A stretch of DNA of 64,000 bases from contig NZ_JANZKW010000004.1 of the NCBI RefSeq assembly GCF_027257935.1, positions 186,001 through 250,000 on the forward strand, written 5' to 3'. The position numbers and the translations under genes are program-made. The notes beneath the pieces are model-generated. The model searched no databases. It had not been told where the DNA came from and saw only the letters and a program-made list of their open reading frames with translations. Shown here one piece after another: positions 44,510 through 54,256 of the stretch (within the stretch, counting starts at the first letter, position 1; every line of letters begins with the position of its first letter). The DNA comes from Chitinimonas sp. BJYL2. GTDB lineage: Bacteria > Pseudomonadota > Gammaproteobacteria > Burkholderiales > Chitinimonadaceae.

Positions 44510-47350
44510 TCAGCGACTTTGGGCCGCATCGAGCACCTGCCACTCCTCGGTATGCCGCCGGCCCATCTGATCCCAACGCGCATGCACCGTTACCAGCTGC
44601 CTGCGCTGCTGATCACTTTGCAGCAACTTGAACTGCTCATCGGGTGGCGCATCGCCCAAACCGCTCAGCACCGTGCGCGTGGCGCCGCCGCTCTTGGTGC
44701 TTATCGATTCCGGCGCATTACCAAAGTAAATGTCGGCCTTGGCATGCAGCCAGCGCTGCGTGCCCAAGAGGCGCGGTTCGCGCTCTGCGGCGTTACCGTA
44801 GGTGGCCGTCCACTCCACCAGCGGGCTGGCCGAGGCCACGTTGTAGACATAGTGGCGCTGGTGACCATCGAGTTCGGGCTCGAATTGCTCGATCAGTTCG
44901 CCGTCGCGGGTCGTGGTGCGTACCTTGGCCAGCTCGCTTGAACTGGCTTCAATGGTTTCAGTACCGAAGGGGTCGATATCGATGCGCTGCTCACCCAGCT
45001 GCACCTGCACGGCACGTCCCAGACCGTTGTAAATGCTGAGATCAGACTTCGAGCCGGCCATGCCGCTGAAACCCAGCACGCTGCCCACGATCAATACCGA
45101 TACAGCCAGTCGCGCCGTGGCCGGCATCCAGCCCTCGGCAATCTGGAAGCGATCCCACAGCCCGAGTTTGCGCTGCCGCTCACGTTCCTCGCCCGGCAGC
45201 AAGGTGGGGTAATCGCCGGGCACCTGGGCTGGCTCGGGCGCCGCGCCATCCACCTTGCCCAGCACGATCTGCTGCTCGGTGTGCAGCAACTGCTCCAGCG
45301 TGCATTGCTGCAAGCCCGCCAGTGCACCGGTGGTGGCGTTGACCCAACCGTCGATCACACCCATCCAGTCGTTGATGTTGTCGTCGTCGGCCGGGGGCAG
45401 TTTGAGTTCTTCGAGCATGGCCGGCCAGCTCTCGACCTTGAGTCGTGCCAGCACCCCTGCACACGGCACAACCATGCCCTGTTGGTCGTATACGCGCTTG
45501 AGCACGCCATGCAGCTCGTTGGCCACGCCGAGTAGCCGCACCAGCTCCTTTTTGCTGACCTTGCCGTCGGCCGTCACGACCGCCACCGTATTGCCCAGCA
45601 AGCCTTGGGCATCCTCCAGATCAGCCAGCGTGTGTTCAGCGTAATGGAGCAGCTTGATCAAGCCCTTGAGATACTGCGGCCAGCCATTGCCGATAAGCGT
45701 AGCCGCATGAATGTGCACGCTACGGCATTCACGGTCATGTGCCAGCAAGCGCTCGTGTAGAGATTCAATCTCGTCGCTGACTGCGCGGATGGCATCGGGC
45801 AACTCGCCATGGCTGATGACTTTGCCGCGATGCATGATTTGCCCGCCACGCGCTTTGAAATAGCCATCGCGCACCGCCTCGAGCGTGCCATGCTCGTGCT
45901 GCAGCTCGCGCAGGCGGTTCAGGTCATCGGCGAGTGCCTCGGGGTACAAAGCCGCCAGCGCGGCCTGCAGATCGGTAATCGAGGCGTGGTGATACAGCTC
46001 GGTCGCCTTGCGGGCAGCACGCGTCATGGGCCGCCCCAGGTGGGCGCCTCGATAGCGGCCGTGGTACTGCAGCAAGCCATAACGCTCGGCCAGCGCCGCT
46101 TCGGTCTGTTCGGCCGATGAAGGCTGGGCTTCGGTTTTGCCGATCAGGCGGGTCTGAAGACCTTGCCTGAGTTGATCGGCATCGCGGAACAACAGCCAGG
46201 CACTACGCGGATCATGGGTACCGCGCAGGTACAAGCGCTTGGCATTTTCTTCGCGGTCTTCATTGGCTGGGTGAGTAGACCACATCTGTGGTGGGCTGGC
46301 CAGGCTGCGCGCAAAAAGCCGATGGCGTGCCGGATCACCCTTGGGGCGTGGCACGCGGCCATAGTGCGGATCGTTACGAATCTGCCCAACGCGCTGGATG
46401 ATGCGACGCTGTACCGCAAACAGATCATGCACCACACGACCCTCGGCCAGCTCGGTCCGGCCCAGACTCAAAGCGCGGGACCAGGCTTCATCGGCGGATT
46501 GCAGCTTGTGCAGCGCATGGACAAGCTCATCGCTGCCGGTCAGCGAAACGGCCACCAGATCAGCCTGAAATTCCATCTGCCGCGACAAAGCGCGCTGCGC
46601 GAGCACCACGCCACGGAACGCCGTATCGAGCAGAGAGCGAATCGACCACACGATCAAGGTCAACAACCAGCCCACCCAAGCGAGGCGGAAGTCAGTTCCT
46701 GACAGGGTCTTGAGCAGCTTGTCGAGCGCATCACGGCGATGGATCAGGTGGCTGGCGATCTGCTGGGCGATATAGACCCAGCTGCCAATCGCCATCGAAC
46801 GCTGCGCGAAATGGCCGAACTCGTGCGCCAGCACCGCCTTGAGTTCGCTCAGCGTGAGCACATTGACGAGTGCCAAGCCGATTTCCAGATTCTTGCGTGA
46901 GGGAAACAGCAGGTTCAGCACCGAAATATCGTAGAACACCGCCGCGTTGACACGCGCCGAGACAAACACGCGCTTGGGTCGCGGCGCGCCCGCCTCGTCA
47001 GCCAAGCGGTAGATGAAGGCGAACAGATCAGGCTGCTGTGCGGGTGTCAGTTCAAAGTCATCCACATTGCCGCCACGGCGCACAAAGAACACCGCCTTGA
47101 CCATGAACACCGCCAGAAAGGCAGCACACACGCCCACGATCAGATGCAGGATCGTATCCTCGCTGCCGGCAAACAATTCACCCAGATGCCAGTAGGCAGT
47201 CCAGCCAAACCAGGCCGTCAGCGCCAGATACAAGGCCACGAACACGCCCAGGCTGAGTACGGCAATCCAGGCCTGGCGCTTGAAGGCCGCGCTAGGACGG
47301 GTCAGTTGCTGCGGCACCTGTTCCGGGCCGGCGGGATAGAGAGTGTGCAT
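44510..47350 (-). CDS. Large M48 family metallopeptidase with C-terminal extension
   Basis: 946 residues from ATG 47350 (MHTLYPAGPEQ). Two N-terminal membrane helices (about 28-50 and 65-90), the zinc motif LAHEFGHFA with HEFGH at about 176-180, a likely third ligand in MEFQADLVAVSL, and a further hydrophobic pair near 215-235. Unlike HtpX or Ste24 (about 290-430 residues), it carries a long helical region (about 330-740), another membrane helix near 755-775 (VSVLIVGSVLGFSGMAG) and a beta-rich tail. Membrane protein quality control is the family role; this architecture is not one I can name. Confidence 0.85.
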   Translation of the reverse strand: MHTLYPAGPEQVPQQLTRPSAAFKRQAWIAVLSLGVFVALYLALTAWFGWTAYWHLGELFAGSEDTILHLIVGVCAAFLAVFMVKAVFFVRRGGNVDDFELTPAQQPDLFAFIYRLADEAGAPRPKRVFVSARVNAAVFYDISVLNLLFPSRKNLEIGLALVNVLTLSELKAVLAHEFGHFAQRSMAIGSWVYIAQQIASHLIHRRDALDKLLKTLSGTDFRLAWVGWLLTLIVWSIRSLLDTAFRGVVLAQRALSRQMEFQADLVAVSLTGSDELVHALHKLQSADEAWSRALSLGRTELAEGRVVHDLFAVQRRIIQRVGQIRNDPHYGRVPRPKGDPARHRLFARSLASPPQMWSTHPANEDREENAKRLYLRGTHDPRSAWLLFRDADQLRQGLQTRLIGKTEAQPSSAEQTEAALAERYGLLQYHGRYRGAHLGRPMTRAARKATELYHHASITDLQAALAALYPEALADDLNRLRELQHEHGTLEAVRDGYFKARGGQIMHRGKVISHGELPDAIRAVSDEIESLHERLLAHDRECRSVHIHAATLIGNGWPQYLKGLIKLLHYAEHTLADLEDAQGLLGNTVAVVTADGKVSKKELVRLLGVANELHGVLKRVYDQQGMVVPCAGVLARLKVESWPAMLEELKLPPADDDNINDWMGVIDGWVNATTGALAGLQQCTLEQLLHTEQQIVLGKVDGAAPEPAQVPGDYPTLLPGEERERQRKLGLWDRFQIAEGWMPATARLAVSVLIVGSVLGFSGMAGSKSDLSIYNGLGRAVQVQLGEQRIDIDPFGTETIEASSSELAKVRTTTRDGELIEQFEPELDGHQRHYVYNVASASPLVEWTATYGNAAEREPRLLGTQRWLHAKADIYFGNAPESISTKSGGATRTVLSGLGDAPPDEQFKLLQSDQQRRQLVTVHARWDQMGRRHTEEWQVLDAAQSR

Positions 47351-47673
47351 GGCGGGGCAAATCGGGCTTGCGTGGTGGTTGAAAGGTCCGCGCCGCGCCA
47401 CACGTGTACCTCATACGGCTCAGCTCGGCCGCAACGCTAACCCAAAACCGTGCTGGCCGTCATTGTCCGCAGGCAGGCTTCGCTTCTGGCTCCCCCTTGA
47501 GTCATGCCGGCCGAGCGGTGCCGTTCCGCTGACGTTTGCGTCAACCGTGCAACAGGGATACACCATTCATCCGTGCAGACGACAGCCCGTCGCACCTTGT
47601 ATTCCCCTCAGCCGACCCGCGCCGCTAGCATCCCGGCTTTGCCCGTTGGCCGACCCACCAAGGAAACACAACG
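47351..47673. other. Divergent intergenic region, 323 bases
   Basis: Lies between the M48 and tricorn-like genes and must hold both promoters. I see no convincing -35/-10 pair, no RNA gene and no strong hairpin; only the AAGGAAA ribosome binding site 7 bases before the tricorn-like ATG is clear. Confidence 0.6.
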
Positions 47674-50600
47674 ATGAACCGCACCCGCCTCGCCCTCGGC
47701 ATTGCCAGCCTGCTGGCCGCCTGGCCTGTCGTGACGCAAGCTGCCTACCTCCGCTTCCCTGCGCTGGCGCAGGACAAGATCGTGTTCACTGCCGAAGGCG
47801 ATTTGTGGTCTGCACCGCTTGCCGGCGGGCCAGCCCAGCGGCTGACCACGCATGCCGCCGAAGAAAGCCGCGCCGCCGTCTCGCCCGATGGCAAATGGAT
47901 CGCCTTTATCGCCAACTACGAAGGCCCGGCCGAGGCCTATGTGATGCCTGTCGGCGGTGGCCAGCCGCAACGCCTCACGTTTGAACATGGCCGGGTGGCT
48001 GTGCTGGGCTGGACGGCACAGGGCGAAGTGCTCTACAGCGCGCCTTGGCGCAGCGGCCCACCGTCGATGCGCGTGATCAGCGCCGTCAAACCCGGTTCGC
48101 TCGCACGCCGCACCTTCCCGCTGGCCGATGCCAATGATGGCGTAGTGGATAGCAAAGGGGAGTATCTCTACTTTGTGCGCTTTGGCGCGGCGCTCAACAC
48201 CGATAACGCCCGCTACTACCGTGGCGGTGCCATGGCGCAGCTGTGGCGCTACAAGCTCGATGGCCCGGCCGAGGCCCAGCGCATCGGCCCGCAGGATGCC
48301 AACCTCAAGCGCCCCATGCTGTGGAACAACCGCCTGCTGGCCGTGAGCGATGCCGATGGCCGCGACAACCTGTGGTCGTTCGCGCTCGATGGCAGCGATG
48401 CGCGCCAGCTCACCCGCCACCAGGATTTCGATGTACGTGGCGCGAGCTACGGGCAGAACCGCGTGGTCTACCAACTGGGTGCAGACCTGCGCGTGCTGGA
48501 CTTGACCAGCAATCAGGATCGCCCCGTCAATATCGACCTCGTCTCCGATTTCGATCAGCAGCGCGCACGCTGGATCGACAAGCCGCTCAAGTATCTGGGC
48601 AGCACCCGGCTATCGCACGATGGTGAGCGCCTCGTGCTGGTCGCGCGCGGCAAGGTGGCCATTGCCGGCACCGGCCCGCAGCGCCGCGTTGAAATCGCCC
48701 AACCGGCCGGCAGCCGCATCAAGCAAGCCGTGCTGAGCCGCGATGGCAAATCGGTGTACGCCATTTGCGACGCCACGGGCGAGCAGGAAATCTGGCGCTT
48801 CCCGGCCGATGGCAGTGCCGGTGGCAAGGCGCTGACCAGCGATGGCAGCACCCAGCGCCTGAGTCTGTATCTCTCACCCGATGGCAAGCAGCTGGCCCAC
48901 ACCGACAAGCACGGCCGCCTGTGGCTGCTGGATCTGGCATCGGGCAAGAACGAGGTGATCGACGACGGCAGCGATGTCGGCAACGAGGACTACAACGCTG
49001 TCGAATGGTCGGCCGATAGCCGCGCCATTGCCATCGTGCGCCAGACCAGCAAGCGGCTGATGCCGCAACTGGGCCTGTATAGCCTGGATAACAAGCGCGT
49101 CAGCTGGCTCACATCGGACAAATATGCCTCCGGCGACCCGGCCTTCAGCCCGGATGGCAAGTGGCTGTATTTCCTGTCGGATCGCCAGTTCGATGCCACC
49201 AAGGGCGGCCCCTGGGGTGACCGCAATACCGGCGCGAGCTTCGAGCGCCGCACCAAGATCTACGCGCTGGCCCTGCAGGCCGGTAACCGCTTCCCGTTCC
49301 AACCCAAGGATGAACTGGAAGCCGGCAAGAATGATGAGAAAAAGGACGAGGGCGAAGCCAAGAAGCCCGAAGCCAAAGCCGACGACAAGGACAAAAAGCC
49401 CGACGACAAGAAGGACGCCAAGCCCAAGCTGCCCGCGATTGCCTGGAATGGCCTCAGTGAGCGCCTGTTCGAAGTACCGCTGGCTGGCGGCGATTACCGC
49501 AACCTCAGCGTCGATGCCAAGCGTCTCTACGTGCTTGATGGCGACCGTGACAAAGCCGATCTGAAAACCCTGGCCATCGAGAACACGGGTCCCAAGATCG
49601 AAACCTTTGCCAGCGATGTCACGGGTTACCAGCTCTCGCAAGACGGCAAAAAGCTCTTTTACCGCAAGGGCAAGGAAGAAGGCACCAGCCTCTATATTGT
49701 GGAAGCCGGCGCAAAGGCCCCGACCGATCTGGCCAAGAGCACGGTGCGGCTGGGCGACTGGAACCTCTATCTGGAGCCCCGTGCCGAATGGCAGCAGATG
49801 TTTGTAGACGCCTGGCGCATGCATCGCGATTCGCTGTTTGATCGCAAGATGCGCGGTGTGGACTGGCAAGCCGTGCGCAAGCACTACGCCCCGCTGGCCG
49901 AGCGAGTGACTGATCGCGCCGAACTCGACGATGTACTGGCGCAGATGATTGCCGAACTGGGCGCACTGCACTCGCAGGTCATCCCCGGTGACAACCGCCG
50001 TGGCACCGAAGTCGCCGCCCCCGCTGGCCTGGGTGCAGATGTGGAACGCATCAAGACCGGCTGGCTGATCAGCCGCATCTATCGCACCGAGGCCGAGCTG
50101 CCCAGCGAGCGCGGCCCCCTGCAAGCGCCGGGCTTGGATGTGCGCGAAGGAGATGTGATCCTCTCGATCAACGGTCGCGGTGCCGACGAGGTGCGCGATT
50201 TCACCGATCTGCTGCGCAATCAGGCGGGCCAGCAAGTGCTGCTGGAGATCAAGCGTGGCGATGCCGCGCCCCGCAAGGTGGTGGTTACCCCCGTCAACGC
50301 CCGCCAGCAGATGATGCTGCGTTACAACGACTGGGAGCAAGTACGCAAAGACAAGGTGGAACGCGCCGGCAAGGGCCAGCTCGGTTATCTGCATCTGCGC
50401 GCCATGGGCGGCAGCGACATGGCCAGCTTCGTGCGCGAGTTCTATGCCCAGTACGAGCGAGACGGCCTGATCATCGACGTACGCCGCAACAACGGCGGCA
50501 ACATCGATAGCTGGATCATCGAAAAGCTGCTGCGCCGCGTCTGGGCCTTCTGGGGCCCACCCGCCAAGGGCTACCCCTACGGCAATATGCAGCAGACCTT

Positions 50601-50994
50601 CCGCGGCCACCTGGTGGTGCTGACCGACGAGATGACCTATTCCGACGGCGAAACCTTTGCCGCCGGCATCAAGGCGCTCAAGCTCGGCCCGGTCATCGGC
50701 ACACGCACCAGTGGTGCGGGGGTATGGCTATCGGACAGCAATGTGCTCGTTGATGAAGGCATTGCCCGCGTCGCCGAATTCCCGCAATTCGGCATCGATG
50801 GCCAATGGCTGATCGAAGGCGTGGGCGTCGCGCCCGATATCGAGGTGGTCAACCCGCCGCTGGCCACCTTCAAGGGCGAAGACAAGCAGCTCGACGCCGC
50901 GATCCGCTACCTGCAGGACAAGCTGGCCAAGGAACCGATCAAACCGATGGTGCCCGAGGCGATTCCGCCGTTGCGCCCAAAGACCAAGCTGTAA
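47674..50994 (+). CDS. Tricorn protease-like S41 peptidase
   Basis: 1106 residues with a signal peptide (ALGIASLLAAWPVVTQA). Order: a TolB/tricorn-type beta-propeller region from about 25 to 540 (repeats such as AAVSPDGKWIAFIAN and AFSPDGKWLYFLSD), a strongly charged Lys/Asp/Glu insert at about 547-588, a second propeller part, a PDZ domain near 790-870 (GDVILSINGRGADEV), and the S41 core with IIDVRRNNGGNIDSW and TYSDGETFAAGI, whose Ser near 989 is the nucleophile. Probably periplasmic, degrading peptides. A palindromic repeat begins three bases after its stop. Confidence 0.9.
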   Translation: MNRTRLALGIASLLAAWPVVTQAAYLRFPALAQDKIVFTAEGDLWSAPLAGGPAQRLTTHAAEESRAAVSPDGKWIAFIANYEGPAEAYVMPVGGGQPQRLTFEHGRVAVLGWTAQGEVLYSAPWRSGPPSMRVISAVKPGSLARRTFPLADANDGVVDSKGEYLYFVRFGAALNTDNARYYRGGAMAQLWRYKLDGPAEAQRIGPQDANLKRPMLWNNRLLAVSDADGRDNLWSFALDGSDARQLTRHQDFDVRGASYGQNRVVYQLGADLRVLDLTSNQDRPVNIDLVSDFDQQRARWIDKPLKYLGSTRLSHDGERLVLVARGKVAIAGTGPQRRVEIAQPAGSRIKQAVLSRDGKSVYAICDATGEQEIWRFPADGSAGGKALTSDGSTQRLSLYLSPDGKQLAHTDKHGRLWLLDLASGKNEVIDDGSDVGNEDYNAVEWSADSRAIAIVRQTSKRLMPQLGLYSLDNKRVSWLTSDKYASGDPAFSPDGKWLYFLSDRQFDATKGGPWGDRNTGASFERRTKIYALALQAGNRFPFQPKDELEAGKNDEKKDEGEAKKPEAKADDKDKKPDDKKDAKPKLPAIAWNGLSERLFEVPLAGGDYRNLSVDAKRLYVLDGDRDKADLKTLAIENTGPKIETFASDVTGYQLSQDGKKLFYRKGKEEGTSLYIVEAGAKAPTDLAKSTVRLGDWNLYLEPRAEWQQMFVDAWRMHRDSLFDRKMRGVDWQAVRKHYAPLAERVTDRAELDDVLAQMIAELGALHSQVIPGDNRRGTEVAAPAGLGADVERIKTGWLISRIYRTEAELPSERGPLQAPGLDVREGDVILSINGRGADEVRDFTDLLRNQAGQQVLLEIKRGDAAPRKVVVTPVNARQQMMLRYNDWEQVRKDKVERAGKGQLGYLHLRAMGGSDMASFVREFYAQYERDGLIIDVRRNNGGNIDSWIIEKLLRRVWAFWGPPAKGYPYGNMQQTFRGHLVVLTDEMTYSDGETFAAGIKALKLGPVIGTRTSGAGVWLSDSNVLVDEGIARVAEFPQFGIDGQWLIEGVGVAPDIEVVNPPLATFKGEDKQLDAAIRYLQDKLAKEPIKPMVPEAIPPLRPKTKL

Positions 50995-50997
50995 CCG

Positions 50998-51086
50998 GTA
51001 GGGTGCATTAGGCCCCAAGGCCGCATTGCACCTCACTGCAACGCATCGACACGGTGATGCAATGCGCTGCGCTTATTGCACCCTAC
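50998..51086. repeat. 89-bp palindromic element, copy 2
   Basis: Same terminal inverted repeats GTAGGGTGC/GCACCCTAC as copy 1 at 33922-34009 and, when reverse-complemented, clearly similar through its length (for example ATAAGCG-AGCGCA and GGTGCAATGCGG). It sits directly 3' of the tricorn-like gene, as copy 1 sits at the end of the polyphosphate gene. Confidence 0.85.
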
Positions 51087-51198
51087 GCGTTCCCTAGGCA
51101 GGTCGGGCTTGTACCGACCTGCCCCCTTGCCCTGGGTGGTGAACCCAAGCGCAAACCCGGTTAAGCTCCGGGCTCAAACCACCCGCCCAGGCATCGCC

Positions 51199-51795
51199 AT
51201 GCATTCCGATCCCGACATCCTGTGCCGCTGCCACTGGGCCAACCCCAAGAACCCGCGTTACCTCGCCTACCACGACGAGGAATGGGGGGTGCCCTGCCAC
51301 GATGAAACCACGCTGTTCGAGATGCTCAATCTCGAAGGCGCGCAGGCCGGTTTGTCGTGGGAAACCATCCTCAACAAGCGCGATCACTACCGCGCCGTGT
51401 TCGACCAATGGCAACCGGAACGCATTGCCCGCTACGACGACACCAAAGTCGCCGCCCTGCTGGCCGATGCCGGCATCGTCCGCAACCGCCTCAAGGTCGC
51501 CGCCACCATCAGCAATGCCCAAGCCTGGCTGCGCCTGCGAGATAGCGGCCGCAGTCTCGATACCCTGCTGTGGGCCTATGTGGACGGCCAGCCCATCCAG
51601 AACAATCTGGCCAGCTCGCGCGATACGCCGGCCAAAACGCCGTTGTCGGACAAAATCTCCAAAGATCTGGGCGAGCTGGGCTTCAAATTCGTGGGCTCCA
51701 CCATCATCTACGCCTACATGCAGGCAATCGGCATGGTCAACGACCACCCGCTAACCTGCTTCCGCCACCTCGCCGTCAAAGACCTGAACCGATGA
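51199..51795 (+). CDS. tag: DNA-3-methyladenine glycosylase I
   Basis: Removes 3-methyladenine from alkylated DNA, starting base excision repair. 198 residues from ATG 51199 (MHSDPDILCRCHWA). Family features: YLAYHDEEWGVPCHDE, LFEMLNLEGAQAGLSWETIL, and a C-terminal DHPLTCFRH that with the N-terminal Cys and His25 gives the zinc-binding set. The upstream extension to 51076 is rejected because it reads into the repeat element. Its stop overlaps the next start by four bases. Confidence 0.95.
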   Translation: MHSDPDILCRCHWANPKNPRYLAYHDEEWGVPCHDETTLFEMLNLEGAQAGLSWETILNKRDHYRAVFDQWQPERIARYDDTKVAALLADAGIVRNRLKVAATISNAQAWLRLRDSGRSLDTLLWAYVDGQPIQNNLASSRDTPAKTPLSDKISKDLGELGFKFVGSTIIYAYMQAIGMVNDHPLTCFRHLAVKDLNR

Positions 51796-52466
51796 ATACC
51801 CTGCTGGAAACCATTGAAGTCGAAACCCGCCCCCAGCCCGAGTGGGCCGTGATCTGGATGCACGGCCTGGGTGCCGACGGCAACGATTTCGCCTCCATCG
51901 TTCCTGAACTGGGCCTGCAGAATGCGCCCGGCGTGCGCTTCGTTTTCCCGCACGCGCCGGTGATCCCGGTGACCTGCAATAACGGCTACATGATGCGCGC
52001 CTGGTACGACATCCTCGAAATCGGCAGTCTCAGCCGCCGCGTCGACGAAGCCGGCATCCGCAGCAACCGCGACGCTATTCGCGCCCTGATCGCGCGCGAG
52101 AACGAGCGCGGCATACCGACCGAGCGCATCGTCCTCGCCGGCTTCTCGCAAGGCGGTGCCATGGTCTACAGCGTAGGTCTGACCCACCCGGAAAAACTGG
52201 CCGGCCTGATTGCGCTATCGACCTACATCCCTTCGCAAGCCCTGATCGACAGCGAGAAGCACACTGCCAACGCCAACACACCCATCTTTGCCGCCCACGG
52301 CGTGCAAGACCCTATCGTGCCGTATGCCTTGGGTGAAGCCGCCGCCAAGCAGGTCGGCACCAGCGGTCACCCCGTAGAGTGGCGCAGCTACCGCATGCCG
52401 CATTCGGTGTGCATGGAAGAGATCGAGGCGATTGGGGTCTGGTTGAAGGCGCGTATGGGGGTTTGA
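51792..52466 (+). CDS. Alpha/beta-hydrolase, carboxylesterase/acyl-protein thioesterase family
   Basis: 224 residues. Serine hydrolase with nucleophile motif GFSQGGAM (Ser near 117), oxyanion segment WMHGLGADGNDF, acid in HGVQDPIVPY and His in MPHSVCMEE, the arrangement of Pseudomonas EstB-like carboxylesterases and acyl-protein thioesterases. No signal peptide, so cytoplasmic. Translationally coupled to tag through ATGA. Natural substrate unknown. Confidence 0.92.
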   Translation: MNTLLETIEVETRPQPEWAVIWMHGLGADGNDFASIVPELGLQNAPGVRFVFPHAPVIPVTCNNGYMMRAWYDILEIGSLSRRVDEAGIRSNRDAIRALIARENERGIPTERIVLAGFSQGGAMVYSVGLTHPEKLAGLIALSTYIPSQALIDSEKHTANANTPIFAAHGVQDPIVPYALGEAAAKQVGTSGHPVEWRSYRMPHSVCMEEIEAIGVWLKARMGV

Positions 52467-52482
52467 TTCTCGGGCTACAAAA

Positions 52483-52518
52483 AGATAAAAAGCCGACCTT
52501 GTGGTCGGCTTTTTATCT
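52483..52518. terminator. Bidirectional terminator after the esterase gene
   Basis: Perfect 16-bp stem (arms 52483-52498 and 52503-52518, core AAAAAGCCGACC/GGTCGGCTTTTT), 4-base loop TTGT, between convergent genes. Confidence 0.93.
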
Positions 52519-52531
52519 GGAAAGGCCCAGT

Positions 52532-54256
52532 TCAAGCATCGCGCCGCAGCAAATCAATCAAGGTCCAGGTCCAATCCGGCCCCTTTTCCAGAATATCGCT
52601 GATGCGGATCACAAAGGCTTTGTCGCGCGCTACCACGTGGTAAAGCTTGCCCGGTGAATAGTCGGCCGAGTGCATCAGCAGCGAGTTCGCTTGTTTGCCG
52701 GATTCATTCATGTAAGGAATGTACAGACCCGCTTTGCGCGGGATCAGGCCCACGGTGTCGATGCCGCCATCGAGCGACATTTGTGGCTGCTTTTCTTCCT
52801 CCAGCGATTTCATGCTGGCCGCGACGGGAGTGGGCGTCAGCAGTTGGATGCCCACGTAGAACTGCTCGGGGTTGATGCGGTTAAGACGGCGGATGACGCT
52901 GATCATCCAGGGGTCGTGGTCGCTATTGCGTACCGCGAGCAGCACGCCCAAGCGGACCCAGTCGTGCCCATCTACCGGCAGGATTGCACCAAAACCACCC
53001 TCGGATTCGTTCTCGATTACCCATTCCTGGAAATCCGTGCTCTTGGCCTTGTTCACATAGGCATCGCTACGTGCCATGGCGGCGGCGAGCTTGCGCTTGG
53101 TGCGCTCGGTGACGTAGCCATAGAGCTTCATGTCCATGACTTCGTCGTTATCGGGCGCACCACGGGCCGTGGCGCGGGCCATGGCGCGTTCGTCGTCGAA
53201 TCGCACGGCCGAAAAAATGGTCGAGAGGCCCGAGGTCACCTGGATGAGTTTGTCGACCTTGACCCGCTCGCTACGGGACGACTGCTGATTGCGCTCGCGG
53301 GACCAGAGGATTTCGAGCTGACGCAGGAAGTCCAGGCAGGCCGGCATGCGAGCATCTTCACCCAGGCCCACATGGGCCGGTGTATCTCCAGCTTCCAGCA
53401 GGCCCATGATACGGTTCATCTCCACCAGGACTTCGCTCACACCCCAGAAGCGCAGCATGTCGCCTTCCACGGCCTCGTGGATCTTGGCGGGGCCGGTGGG
53501 CTCGGCCAGATTGACGCAGAACTGGTGCACACCTTCGCGGTACTTTCGCTCCACCTGCACAAGGCGCGACCAAGAGGCCAGCCAGCTATCGGCCCAGTCG
53601 TACTGACGCAGACTGAAGTTGCCATTGCTGAGTGTGGCCAGCATCTGGATGCGGATGAACTCGTCGGCACACGACGTCGGCTGGGTATCGCGTTCTTCGT
53701 AAAGCTCGAAGGGTTGGCTGTCAAAACCACCCAGCTCGGCCAGCCGATATAGCTGATTGGCAGATGCCCAGAGTACTGCGGGTGGAATCTGGAACCGGAA
53801 GTAGTGCCATTTGACCTGGATGCCCACATAGTGGAGGGCGCGCGCTAGCATGAGGGCCGTTGCCTGCTCAAAGCCGGCGGCCTCGTCGGGACGGGGATCT
53901 TCCAGACGGACAAAGGGGTGATAGGCGGCCAGCATGACGCGGGCAAACCCGACAATCTCGTTCCAGAGCTTTTCCTCGATGGCCTTGCCGGCACGGGGAT
54001 TCTGGATGTACTGCTGGCGCACCTGTTCGTAGGTAGCCTGGACCTTCTCGTCGATCACCATCAGGGCTTGCAGGGTGGCCAGCCGTGGCGGTGCACGTTC
54101 GGCGATCTGTGCGGCCATCTCGCGTACCGCGGCGAGCTGGCCGGCGATATCCTCCTGCCGCACTTCTCGCATCCACTGGGCAGCGGATTTGGCATCGGCC
54201 AGCGGGTCAACTTCGCGCTTGACCATGCCGGAAAGCGATTCGAATAGCTTGCGCAT
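52532..54256 (-). CDS. Uncharacterised protein, 574 residues
   Basis: I do not recognise the family. The product is soluble, mostly helical in the first 330 residues (VRQEDIAGQLAAVREMAAQIAER early on) with several Trp-rich segments (QYDWADSWLASWSRL). The last 200 residues look more beta-rich (SEGGFGAILPVDGHDWVRLG, LIPRKAGLYIPYMNESGKQ, GKLYHVVARDKAFVIRISDI), a pattern compatible with a small beta barrel such as PilZ, but no RxxxR...D/NxSxxG signature is seen. Its ATG overlaps the stop of the SpoIIAA-like gene by one base (TGATG), so the two are probably expressed together. Confidence 0.8.
   Translation of the reverse strand: MRKLFESLSGMVKREVDPLADAKSAAQWMREVRQEDIAGQLAAVREMAAQIAERAPPRLATLQALMVIDEKVQATYEQVRQQYIQNPRAGKAIEEKLWNEIVGFARVMLAAYHPFVRLEDPRPDEAAGFEQATALMLARALHYVGIQVKWHYFRFQIPPAVLWASANQLYRLAELGGFDSQPFELYEERDTQPTSCADEFIRIQMLATLSNGNFSLRQYDWADSWLASWSRLVQVERKYREGVHQFCVNLAEPTGPAKIHEAVEGDMLRFWGVSEVLVEMNRIMGLLEAGDTPAHVGLGEDARMPACLDFLRQLEILWSRERNQQSSRSERVKVDKLIQVTSGLSTIFSAVRFDDERAMARATARGAPDNDEVMDMKLYGYVTERTKRKLAAAMARSDAYVNKAKSTDFQEWVIENESEGGFGAILPVDGHDWVRLGVLLAVRNSDHDPWMISVIRRLNRINPEQFYVGIQLLTPTPVAASMKSLEEEKQPQMSLDGGIDTVGLIPRKAGLYIPYMNESGKQANSLLMHSADYSPGKLYHVVARDKAFVIRISDILEKGPDWTWTLIDLLRRDA

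Noticed and set aside
48874-50610. Minus-strand open frame of 578 codons
   Set aside because: Antisense to the tricorn-like gene, whose propeller, PDZ and S41 motifs are on the other strand.
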